The position numbers and the translations under genes were made by a program. Of a DNA stretch of 64,000 nt, positions 58,364 through 64,000 are shown piece by piece. The notes under the pieces are model-generated. The model did not search any database. It was not told the origin of the DNA and worked only from the letters and a program-made list of their open reading frames with translations. Where the stretch lies: positions 71,545 to 135,544 of the forward strand of contig CAVTES010000003.1 of NCBI GenBank assembly GCA_963733885.1, written 5' to 3'. The DNA is from JACVRW01 sp963733885. GTDB taxonomy: Bacteria > Actinomycetota > Thermoleophilia > Solirubrobacterales > Thermoleophilaceae. Every line of letters begins with the position of its first letter. Positions within the stretch are counted from its first letter, which is position 1.

Positions 58364-58615
58364 TCAACCACCGGAGACCGGGAGCAGCAGGGCGACCTCC
58401 TCGCGGTCCTCGAGCGGCCGCCGGCGCTCTGCGTGCGCGCCGTCGATCATCGGCAGCGCCGCGCGCAGCGCGGGGGCGAGATCCGGCTCGGTGTCGCGCA
58501 GGCGTGCGAAGAGATCGTCGACGGTCGCACCGTCGTCCAGGTCGACCGTGAGGGCCGGCCCCCGGGTCCGGGAGAACCGGGTCAGCCCCGTGCCGAGACG
58601 GACGCGCACCTGCAC
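58364..58615 (-). CDS. MoaD/ThiS-like ubiquitin-fold sulfur-carrier protein
   Basis: 83 residues from GTG 58613-58615, ending LLPVSGG, the C-terminal diglycine that is thiocarboxylated in MoaD/ThiS carriers. LTVDLDDGATVDDLFARLRD and EEVALLLP match the beta-grasp layout. TACGCT lies 6 nt upstream of the GTG: leaderless type. No moaE, thiG or thiF homolog is in the window; the nearest partner is the amidase gene 35 nt downstream. Confidence 0.8.
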   Translation of the reverse strand: MQVRVRLGTGLTRFSRTRGPALTVDLDDGATVDDLFARLRDTEPDLAPALRAALPMIDGAHAERRRPLEDREEVALLLPVSGG

Positions 58616-59016
58616 CGGATGAGCGTACCGCCGCCGCGCCCGGCGGGGAAGTTGCCCATCTCGGGTACGGCGCGTGAGAGAAGTCTCATTCCCAGCTAAT
58701 TCTCACCTCATGTGGGATTGACATATCCGGATCTCGCGCCCGATCCCCCGGAGATTCTCGGTGACTCGCACATGGACGCTGTGCCTGAGCCGGCCACGCG
58801 AAACTTCGGCGTCGGGAGAGCCAACGCCACCGAGACAGGTGGCGAACGAGGTCCACGGCGGTGCCGCGGACCGACTATGCAGCACTGGTCGGTGGGAGTT
58901 TTGAGGCCGGTCCCGGGGGCGACGTAGGCCCGGCTCCTCACCGACCAGTAGCTGCTTTTATGCCCCGCGCGGGGCCCGCACCCGTGCGAGGAGCGTGTAC
59001 TAAGATCGACGCACCT
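58616..59016. other. Intergenic region upstream of tRNA-Pro
   Basis: About 400 bp with no convincing gene; overlapping short open frames on both strands lack codon bias or known motifs. It holds an inverted repeat at 58884-58949 and, just before the tRNA, a TACTAAGAT -10-like element. Confidence 0.5.
58884..58949. repeat. Inverted repeat in the tRNA-Pro upstream region
   Basis: The arms ACTGGTCGGTG (58884-58894) and CACCGACCAGT (58939-58949) are perfect 11-bp complements 44 nt apart. Possibly a structured transcript or a remnant element; no coding sequence is associated. Confidence 0.55.
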
Positions 59017-59090
59017 CGGGGCGTGGCGCAGTCTGGTAGCGCATTCGGCTGGGGGCCGAACGGTCGCTGGTTCAAATCCAGTCGCCCCGA
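59017..59090 (+). tRNA. tRNA-Pro (anticodon GGG)
   Basis: Acceptor arms CGGGGCG / CGCCCCG, D-arm TGGCGCAGTCTGGTAGCGCA, anticodon stem TTCGG/CCGAA around CTGGGGG (anticodon GGG), T-arm CTGG-TTCAAAT-CCAG. Discriminator A. The upstream TACTAAGAT is a likely -10. Confidence 0.95.
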
Positions 59091-59096
59091 TCGAAG

Positions 59097-59124
59097 CGAA
59101 ACCGCCGTACTAACGGCGGTTTCG
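59097..59124 (+). terminator. Terminator hairpin downstream of tRNA-Pro
   Basis: CGAAACCGCCGT and ACGGCGGTTTCG form a perfect 12-bp stem with an ACTA loop, 6 nt after the tRNA end. Confidence 0.8.
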
Positions 59125-59192
59125 TACGGTTCGGCCACGTTGCACCCGCCTGTCGCGGGGTCCATTTGGGGTCCAATTCTTCCCTTGAAGAG

Positions 59193-59561
59193 CTAACGCT
59201 GCCTCGGCGCAGTGGAACGCTCGGGCCCTCCCCGGGGGAAGCCGCCGCGGCTGCGCGAGCGATGATGATCTCGCCGATCGGGCGTCGCGCTCGGCCGGTG
59301 CCGTGACGAGCCCACGACCATGAGCGCGGCATCGAGCTCGCTCAACCGCGTGACGGCGATGCCCAGGTCGATACGCTCGTCGGCCTCGACGCCATCAGGC
59401 AGCGCGACTTGGGGCGTGGTCGAGGATCGCGCACCACAGCCGCGTGCTGCGGTAGCGGGCTCGCTCCCGTTTTTCCACCAGCGCCGGCTTGATTGGAATG
59501 GACCTGATCCAGCGGAGGTAAGTTCGGCCTCGCTCAGGCCGCTAAAGGGTATGGCCGCCAA
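59193..59561 (-). pseudogene. Possible decayed universal-stress-protein fragment
   Basis: The minus-strand frame includes LSELDAALMVVGSSRH, which resembles the C-terminal ATP-binding strand of UspA domains (ADLLVVGSRGH). After it the frame degenerates, and the expected continuation is not found intact in any frame. Codon bias is weak. The rest of the interval 59125-59612 shows no other gene. Low certainty. Confidence 0.3.
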
Positions 59562-59612
59562 CCGCCACCGACCGCAGCCGTATCTGGTCTCGAAGCCCTG
59601 AGGAGGCTCACC

Positions 59613-60074
59613 ATGAGCAATGCCATCGCAGCCGTGCTGCGACCCATCCCGGTCCCCGCACCCGACCTGGTGCGCAGCGATCCGGGCGCCCAGGCCTTCA
59701 TGCTGCTCCGAATCGCGTTCACCGTCGCGCCGATCCTGTTCGGCCTAGACAAGTTCGCCGAGGTCATGATCTCCGACTGGCCCAAGTACCTTGCGCCCGA
59801 GTTCAACGACCTGATTCCCGGCACCGCCCAGGAGGCGATGTACGTCGTCGGGGGCGTCGAGATCGCCGCCGGGATTGTGGTCGCGGTCTCGCCCCGCTTC
59901 GGTGGCCTGCTCGTAGCCGGATGGCTCGGCGGCATCATCGTCAGTCTGCTGCTGGTCGGCGGCTACGCCGATATCGCGCTGCGCGACTTCGGCCTGCTGC
60001 TCGCCGCCCTGACCCTGGCCCGCCTCGCAAGCGCCTATCCCGGCCGCGCACACGACACGGGCCACGTCCGTTAG
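59613..60074 (+). CDS. DoxX-like four-helix membrane protein
   Basis: 153 residues with GAGGAGGCTCACC before the ATG. After a 25-residue polar start, FMLLRIAFTVAPILFGLDKFAEVMISDWPK (read as two parts) is the typical first helix and loop of DoxX-like proteins, followed by AMYVVGGVEIAAGIVVAVSP, LLVAGWLGGIIVSLLLVGG and IALRDFGLLLAALTLARLA. The family role is often redox or oxidative-stress related, but a precise function is not known. Confidence 0.75.
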   Translation: MSNAIAAVLRPIPVPAPDLVRSDPGAQAFMLLRIAFTVAPILFGLDKFAEVMISDWPKYLAPEFNDLIPGTAQEAMYVVGGVEIAAGIVVAVSPRFGGLLVAGWLGGIIVSLLLVGGYADIALRDFGLLLAALTLARLASAYPGRAHDTGHVR

Positions 60075-60179
60075 CCCGGCGCGCGAGTCACTCCGTCGAC
60101 CACGCGCCGGCTGAGCTCGGGCATTGGTGTCAGCCGACAGGCGGATCGGTGCCTATACCCATCGGCTAGCACGCGCTTG

Positions 60180-60265
60180 GAGGGCAGCATGCCCACCTGA
60201 ATCGCGCCCAGGCTGGCGCCGCCGGAAAGGACGAAGGCCACCCTCGTCTGCTCGTCGTGCTCCAT
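60180..60265 (-). pseudogene. N-terminal relic of a patatin-like phospholipase
   Basis: The minus-strand frame begins MEHDEQTRVAFVLSGGASLG and AIQVGML, the oxyanion-hole start of bacterial patatin-like phospholipases. After about 27 residues the sequence turns into unrelated text (PSKRVLADGYRHRSACRL) and stops at 60071. No GXSXG nucleophile elbow or Asp-Gly motif follows on either strand. The gene has been truncated, leaving the 5' end only. Confidence 0.45.
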
Positions 60266-60412
60266 GATCGGTATGCGTCAAGGCCACGGCCGCCCCTTAG
60301 CTGCCCGCCCAACACGAAGCTCGTTCGCGCGGCCCGTTGACGCATTCCCGACCGGGTCCGTGGCCCTAGGCGTTACGAAGTGGACCCGGACGAGGCGGGT
60401 TACGCTTCGCCG

Positions 60413-60739
60413 GTGACGGATCTCGCGAGCGAGCATTGCCGCGAATACCCTCCGGGGACGCCGCCGCTCAGCCGGGGCGAGGCCGCCGAGCTCCATCGAG
60501 AGGTGCCCGGGTGGGAGCTCGACGACAGCCGAGCGCTGCGGCGGGAATTCGCCTTCGACGACTTCGGCGGAGCGTTCGGGCTTGTCGTTCGGGTCGCCCT
60601 GTTGGCCGAGGCGGAGAGCCACCACCCCGAGATCGAATTGGAGTGGGGTCGTGCCGCGTTCCGGACATGGACGCACACGGCGTCCGGTCTGAGCCGCAAT
60701 GACTTCATCCTGGCGGCGAAGATCGACCTACTTGCATAG
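60413..60739 (+). CDS. Pterin-4a-carbinolamine dehydratase family protein, copy 1
   Basis: 108 residues from GTG 60413, chosen because TACGCT lies 6 nt upstream (leaderless pattern); the longer ATG at 60380 is less likely. The family motif is AEAESHHPEIELEWGRAAFR and then THTASGLSRNDFILAAKID, with the active-site His pair (HHP). The enzyme family dehydrates 4a-hydroxytetrahydropterins; in bacteria without phenylalanine hydroxylase the role is unclear, sometimes folate-related. A close paralog lies at 61590. It overlaps the convergent methyltransferase gene by 12 bp. Confidence 0.85.
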   Translation: MTDLASEHCREYPPGTPPLSRGEAAELHREVPGWELDDSRALRREFAFDDFGGAFGLVVRVALLAEAESHHPEIELEWGRAAFRTWTHTASGLSRNDFILAAKIDLLA

Positions 60740-61507
60740 ACCTGAGCCGCGCGGGCGCCGACGCTCATCTACCTCTCCGACGAGGACAAGGGGCGTGGCG
60801 GGGGACGGCACGCCCTCCCCGGCGAGTGAGGCGTGGCGTCCGATGAGCGCGAAACCGGCGCCCTCCAGCATGCGGCGCAGCTCGCGCTCGCGGTAGACGC
60901 GCAGCTCGTACGTGCGGGGCGAACCGTCCCCTCTGTCGTCCTCCAGGCGCTGCGTCTCGCGCATCACGCCACGAGCGGGATCGAACCGGCGTTCGAATCG
61001 CAGCACGCCGCCGGAGGCCAGCGGCCGCTCCTCGTGCTCGCTCAAGCGAGCACCCATCTCCTCGCGGTGCAGGGTCTCGATCACCAGCCGCCCGCCCGGC
61101 GCCAGCACGCGCCGGAACTCCCGCAGCGCCGCCCGGTCGGCCTCGTCGCCGCGGTAGCCGAGCGCGGTGCCCAGGCACAGCACGGCATCGAAGCTCCCCG
61201 ACTCGAACGGCAGCGTCGCGTATGAGCCGCGCACGAAGTGTGGCCGCCGAGCGCCGCGAGCGGCTCGATGCGCCGCGGCGAGCAGCACCTTGGAGCTGTC
61301 GAGCGCGACGACCTTGTAGCGGGCCCCTGCGAGCGGCAGGGCGTGGCGCCCGTTGCCGCACCCGGCGTCGAGGATCAGCGCCCCGGGCCGACAACCGGCC
61401 AGCCGCGCCGCCCCCTGCGCCTGGGCCGTCGACTGCGCGGGCGGCTTCTCGGCGACCACGGTGCGCAGGTACCGCGGGTCGTCGAAGAAAAGCGCTGCCG
61501 GCGGCAT
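60728..61507 (-). CDS. Class I SAM-dependent methyltransferase
   Basis: 259 residues from ATG 61505-61507 with GAGGAGG ~9 nt upstream. Motif I is ALILDAGCGNGRHALPLAGA, followed by YKVVALDSSKVLLAAAHRAA, LPFESGSFDAVLCLGTALGY and LREFRRVLAPGGRLVIETLH. The C-terminal part has RRFDPARGVMRETQRLED and YRERELRRMLEGAGF. Small-molecule type; substrate unknown. It is sandwiched between the two pterin dehydratase copies on the opposite strand. The longer in-frame start (61987) is antisense to the second dehydratase and rejected. Confidence 0.87.
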   Translation of the reverse strand: MPPAALFFDDPRYLRTVVAEKPPAQSTAQAQGAARLAGCRPGALILDAGCGNGRHALPLAGARYKVVALDSSKVLLAAAHRAARGARRPHFVRGSYATLPFESGSFDAVLCLGTALGYRGDEADRAALREFRRVLAPGGRLVIETLHREEMGARLSEHEERPLASGGVLRFERRFDPARGVMRETQRLEDDRGDGSPRTYELRVYRERELRRMLEGAGFALIGRHASLAGEGVPSPATPLVLVGEVDERRRPRGSGLCK

Positions 61508-61589
61508 GTCGTTCGAACCCTCCTCGTCTGTCAGGGTACGCCCTCGTGAGTGGCTTGTCACCGGACTTCGCAGGTGCGACGCTGCCCAG

Positions 61590-61919
61590 GTGAGCGAGCT
61601 TGCCGCGGCGCGCTGCGAGGTCTGTACGCCGGGCACGCCACCGCTTCCCGAGCCCGAGGCGGCCGAGCTGTCCGCGCAGGTGCCGGACTGGGAGCGCGAC
61701 GGCACCCGGGCGCTGCGCCGCGAGTTCTCGTTTCCCAACTTCCGCGACGCGTTCGGCTTCGTCGCGCGGGTGGCGCTAATCGCCGAAGCGGAGGGCCACC
61801 ACCCCGAGATCGAGCTCGGCTGGGGCCGGGCGGCCTTCGAGCTCACGACCCACGCCGCCGCAGGCCTGACGCGCAACGACTTCGTTCTGGCGGCGAAGAT
61901 CGACCGGCTCGCCGGCTGA
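61590..61919 (+). CDS. Pterin-4a-carbinolamine dehydratase family protein, copy 2
   Basis: 109 residues from GTG 61590. The sequence tracks copy 1 closely: CTPGTPPLPEPEAAELSAQV, ALRREFSFPNFRDAFGFVAR, EGHHPEIELGWGRAAFE and GLTRNDFVLAAKIDRLAG; the HHP active-site pair is kept. It lies 16 nt upstream of the folP gene in the same direction, which supports a pterin/folate role for at least this copy. Confidence 0.87.
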   Translation: MSELAAARCEVCTPGTPPLPEPEAAELSAQVPDWERDGTRALRREFSFPNFRDAFGFVARVALIAEAEGHHPEIELGWGRAAFELTTHAAAGLTRNDFVLAAKIDRLAG

Positions 61920-61935
61920 CTATGCCTTCCCTCGT

Positions 61936-62874
61936 GTGCCCGACGGGTTTCCCGTGTCGGCCGTAGCGGACAGCGACGGGCGACCACTGCGGCTGAGGGG
62001 ACGGACGGTGCGGATCTCCGGCGAACCGCTGCTGATGGGCATCGTCAACGCGAGCCCCGACTCCTTCTCCGACCCGGGCCGGGGCAGCCGGGACCAGATC
62101 GTGCAGCACGGGCGAGAGCTGGCGGCCAGCGGTGCCGCGCTGATCGACGTGGGCGGCGAGTCGGGGCGCACCGACACGCAGGCTGTCCCCGAGGACGAGG
62201 AGGCCGCGCGTGTGGTGCCAGTGATCGAGCGGCTCGCCGCGGAGGGCCTGGTCGTCTCGGTCGACACCTGGCGGGCGCCCGTGGCGGCCGCCACGCTCGC
62301 GGCCGGAGCAGCAATGGTGAACGACGTGAGCGGCCTCGCCGACCCCGGGGTCGCCGAGGCCTGCGCCGAGACGGGCGCGGCGCTCGTGATCACCCACACC
62401 CGCCTACCCCCCAAGCGCAAGGGATTCCCCCACTACGCCGACGTCGTCGAGGACGTGGCCACCCTTTTGCGCCAGCGCGCCGACGAGGCGCGCCGGCGCG
62501 GCGTTGGTAACGAGCAGATCGTCTTCGACCCCGGTCTCGACCTCGCGAAGACCCCGGGCCAGTCGGTCGAGCTGATCCGCCGGCTCCCCGAGCTGCGGGC
62601 GCTCGGGCGCCCGCTGCTCCTCGCCATCTCGCGCAAGGACTTCGTCGGGGCCCTGACCGAGCGGCCGCCAGGGGGGCGGCTCGCAGCCACCCTCGCGGCG
62701 CTCGGCGAAGCGGTCGACGCGGGGGCCGCGATTCTTCGTGTGCACGATGTCGCGGCGGCACGCGACTACCTGCGAGTGCGGGCGGCGCTTCGCGGGGAGA
62801 GCCACGTGCCGACCGATCTGCGTCTCGACGCCTCGCTGCGCCGGGAGCCCGGGAAGGCGCCGCCGAACGGTTGA
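61936..62874 (+). CDS. folP: Dihydropteroate synthase
   Basis: 312 residues from GTG 61936. DHPS motifs are LLMGIVNASPDSFSDPG, LIDVGGESGRTDT (pyrophosphate loop), VSVDTWRAPVA, MVNDVSGLADPG, FDPGLDLAKTPGQ and AISRKDFVGALTERPP with a final IlRVHDVAAARDY. It joins p-aminobenzoate to hydroxymethyl-dihydropterin pyrophosphate. GGESGRTDT differs from the commoner GGESTRPG, so a FolP2-like or variant enzyme is possible. The ORF extends past the usual end by about 20 residues. Possible -10 TATGCCT at 61921. Confidence 0.88.
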   Translation: MPDGFPVSAVADSDGRPLRLRGRTVRISGEPLLMGIVNASPDSFSDPGRGSRDQIVQHGRELAASGAALIDVGGESGRTDTQAVPEDEEAARVVPVIERLAAEGLVVSVDTWRAPVAAATLAAGAAMVNDVSGLADPGVAEACAETGAALVITHTRLPPKRKGFPHYADVVEDVATLLRQRADEARRRGVGNEQIVFDPGLDLAKTPGQSVELIRRLPELRALGRPLLLAISRKDFVGALTERPPGGRLAATLAALGEAVDAGAAILRVHDVAAARDYLRVRAALRGESHVPTDLRLDASLRREPGKAPPNG

Positions 62875-62969
62875 TCTCCCGAGCGGACAGCACCGGCCTC
62901 TGACTCTCCTGAGGCGTTGGGCGGACGCTCCCGCATCGGTGGCGCGGCGGACGCGAAGCCCCGGAAGCG

Positions 62970-63954
62970 CCTCCCCCTTCTGTCGAATCACTCCGGCGGC
63001 GAGCTCGCGGACTAGCTCGCCGGCGGGGCGGATGTCGCTGATGCGGTCGATGCACTCCCCGGCGTAGAGCGGCCCCGCCTCGATCAAGTTGGGAGGCGCG
63101 GAGACGGTCGCCGCCGCTGGGCCGAACATCGGCCGGTCGGCCTTCTGAGTCGCCGCCAGGCGGAGCTGCATCGACACCGGCACCCGGGAGAGGGCTGGCG
63201 CGCTCGCCCTGTAGAGCAGGCGCAGCCAGCCGGGGCCGCGCGGATCCCGCCCCAGCCAACGTGCCGTCGCCGCGTTCGGAACGACGCGGTGCGGGGCCGG
63301 CCAGCGGGCGCCGAACAGCTCGGTGACGATCGTTTCCCGGGCCTCGACCAATCGCGCCTTGTAGCCCGGGTGGCCGCCGCTCTCCTCGGTCATCAGAAAG
63401 CGAGTGCCACAGACGACGCCCTCCGCGCCGGCCTCGAGCCGGACCTTGGCGTCGGAGCGGTCGGCGATGGCTCCGGCCGAGAACACCGGATAGTCGTCCG
63501 CCAGCGCGGCACGGACTCGAGCCAGCAGCTCCAGCGCCGGAGTCGTCCCGCGAACGTGACCCCCCGCCTCGACCCCCTGTGCGATCACCGCGTCGGCTCC
63601 TGCCGTGCGCGCGGCCAGCGCCTCCTGGACGGAGCCGCACTGGTGGATCCAGAGCTTGGGGGTCCGGCGCTTCGGGGTGCCTCAGAAGGTGACGACCACG
63701 TCGCCCTCCGAGGCGGCCTCGAAGTGGGCGTGCCGAGCGAAGGGCAGCAGCAGCTTGACCGCCAGCGGCCGGTCGCTCAGGCGGCGAGCCGCGGCGATCT
63801 CCGCGCGCAGGTCACCGGGAGCCAGGATGCCGATTGTCCCCAAGCCGCCGGCCGCGGAGACGGCCGCCGCGAGCCCGTGACCCGCCAGACCGCCGCCCAT
63901 GCCGGCCTGAACGACCGGCAGCTGCACCCCCAAGTCGCTGCAGGGGGCACCCAC
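62970..63954 (-). pseudogene. Nitronate monooxygenase family protein, interrupted by an in-frame TGA
   Basis: From GTG 63952-63954 the frame reads VVQAGMGGGLAGHGLAAAVS, AAGGLGTIGILAPGDLRAEI up to VVVTF, then TGA (63682-63684), then in the same frame GTPKRRTPKLWIHQCG, AVIAQGVEAGGHVRG, FSAGAIADRSD, EGVVCGTRFLMTEES. The family has a Trp at the stop position (VTFWGTP type), so TGG to TGA is a single-base change. The FMN-binding GG...GG parts and catalytic His region (EAGGHVRG) are otherwise intact. The 3' end also lacks a natural stop (open to 62404, antisense to folP), suggesting another indel; the lower bound is approximate. Confidence 0.7.
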
Positions 63955-63958
63955 GAGA

Positions 63959-64000
63959 TCAGTAGTAACCCTCGATCGGTACGCGAGCCTCGGCGAACAG
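63959..64000 (-). CDS. C-terminal end of a gene entering from the right edge
   Basis: The last 13 codons read LFAEARVPIEGYY followed by TGA (63959-63961, minus strand). Too short to identify. The nitronate monooxygenase start lies 4 nt downstream, so the two are probably co-transcribed. Confidence 0.5.
   Translation of the reverse strand: MFAEARVPIEGYY

Noticed and set aside
58938..59165. Open frame antisense to tRNA-Pro
   Set aside because: It reads through the tRNA (LDLNQRPFGPQPNALPDC is the antisense of tRNA-Pro); such frames are common spurious calls.

Overview
The window is GC-rich DNA with very high third-position GC. It carries a near-complete coenzyme F420 gene set, including an F420-dependent glucose-6-phosphate dehydrogenase, and many genes start at GTG or TTG. 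Together this points to an actinobacterium, most likely of the class Thermoleophilia (Solirubrobacterales/Gaiellales type). The taxonomic call is inference. No plasmid, phage structural or transposase gene and no CRISPR array was seen; the region looks chromosomal.

Layout. 0-5 kb: start of crotonyl-CoA carboxylase/reductase, a coiled-coil nuclease-like protein, a LuxR/TPR regulator with a frameshift, and a methyltransferase bracketed by two copies of a 55-bp palindrome. 5-12.6 kb: acyltransferase, YgfZ, then a metal locus (multicopper oxidase, ZIP transporter with an extra N-terminal domain, MntR/DtxR repressor) with a perfect operator-like palindrome in front, a thiamine/nitrate-type binding lipoprotein and an aquaporin. 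12.6-22 kb: F420 region with fbiC (CofG-CofH fusion) on the plus strand and a minus-strand run fgd-SDR-cofD-cofC-cofE. 22-30.4 kb: acyl-CoA and branched-chain catabolism (BadH-like SDR, HMG-CoA lyase, DASS and MFS transporters, crotonase, 3-hydroxyacyl-CoA dehydrogenase, acyl-CoA carboxylase beta subunit). 30.4-38 kb: four secreted LVIVD-repeat beta-propeller proteins with Asp-rich tails, two of them a clear tandem duplication with matching 3' ends. 38-46 kb: copper-handling export cluster (two CopC-CopD fusions, one free CopC, two YcnI/DUF1775 proteins, two secreted proteins of unknown function). 46-54.4 kb: acetoacetyl-CoA synthetase, M28 peptidase, a tRNA-rich stretch (Leu-CAA, Leu-UAG, Trp-CCA, Gly-UCC) with an HTH-LAGLIDADG protein and a decayed second copy, a phosphotriesterase-family protein, and an unfamiliar two-gene unit (helical-repeat protein plus metzincin-motif protein). 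54.4-58.6 kb: amino-acid ABC importer, acetamidase/formamidase with a zinc-ribbon-like insert and a MoaD-like protein. 58.6-64 kb: tRNA-Pro, gene relics (Usp-like, patatin-like), a DoxX-like protein, two pterin-carbinolamine dehydratases, a methyltransferase, dihydropteroate synthase and an interrupted nitronate monooxygenase.

Two window-wide themes stand out. Many starts lie 6-11 nt after a TANNNT -10-like hexamer with no Shine-Dalgarno sequence, the pattern expected for leaderless mRNAs. Several genes carry single-base or single-codon disruptions (LuxR regulator near 3070, membrane protein near 38530, nitronate monooxygenase stop at 63682-63684). Either the assembly has indel errors or these are recent pseudogenes; raw reads would decide.
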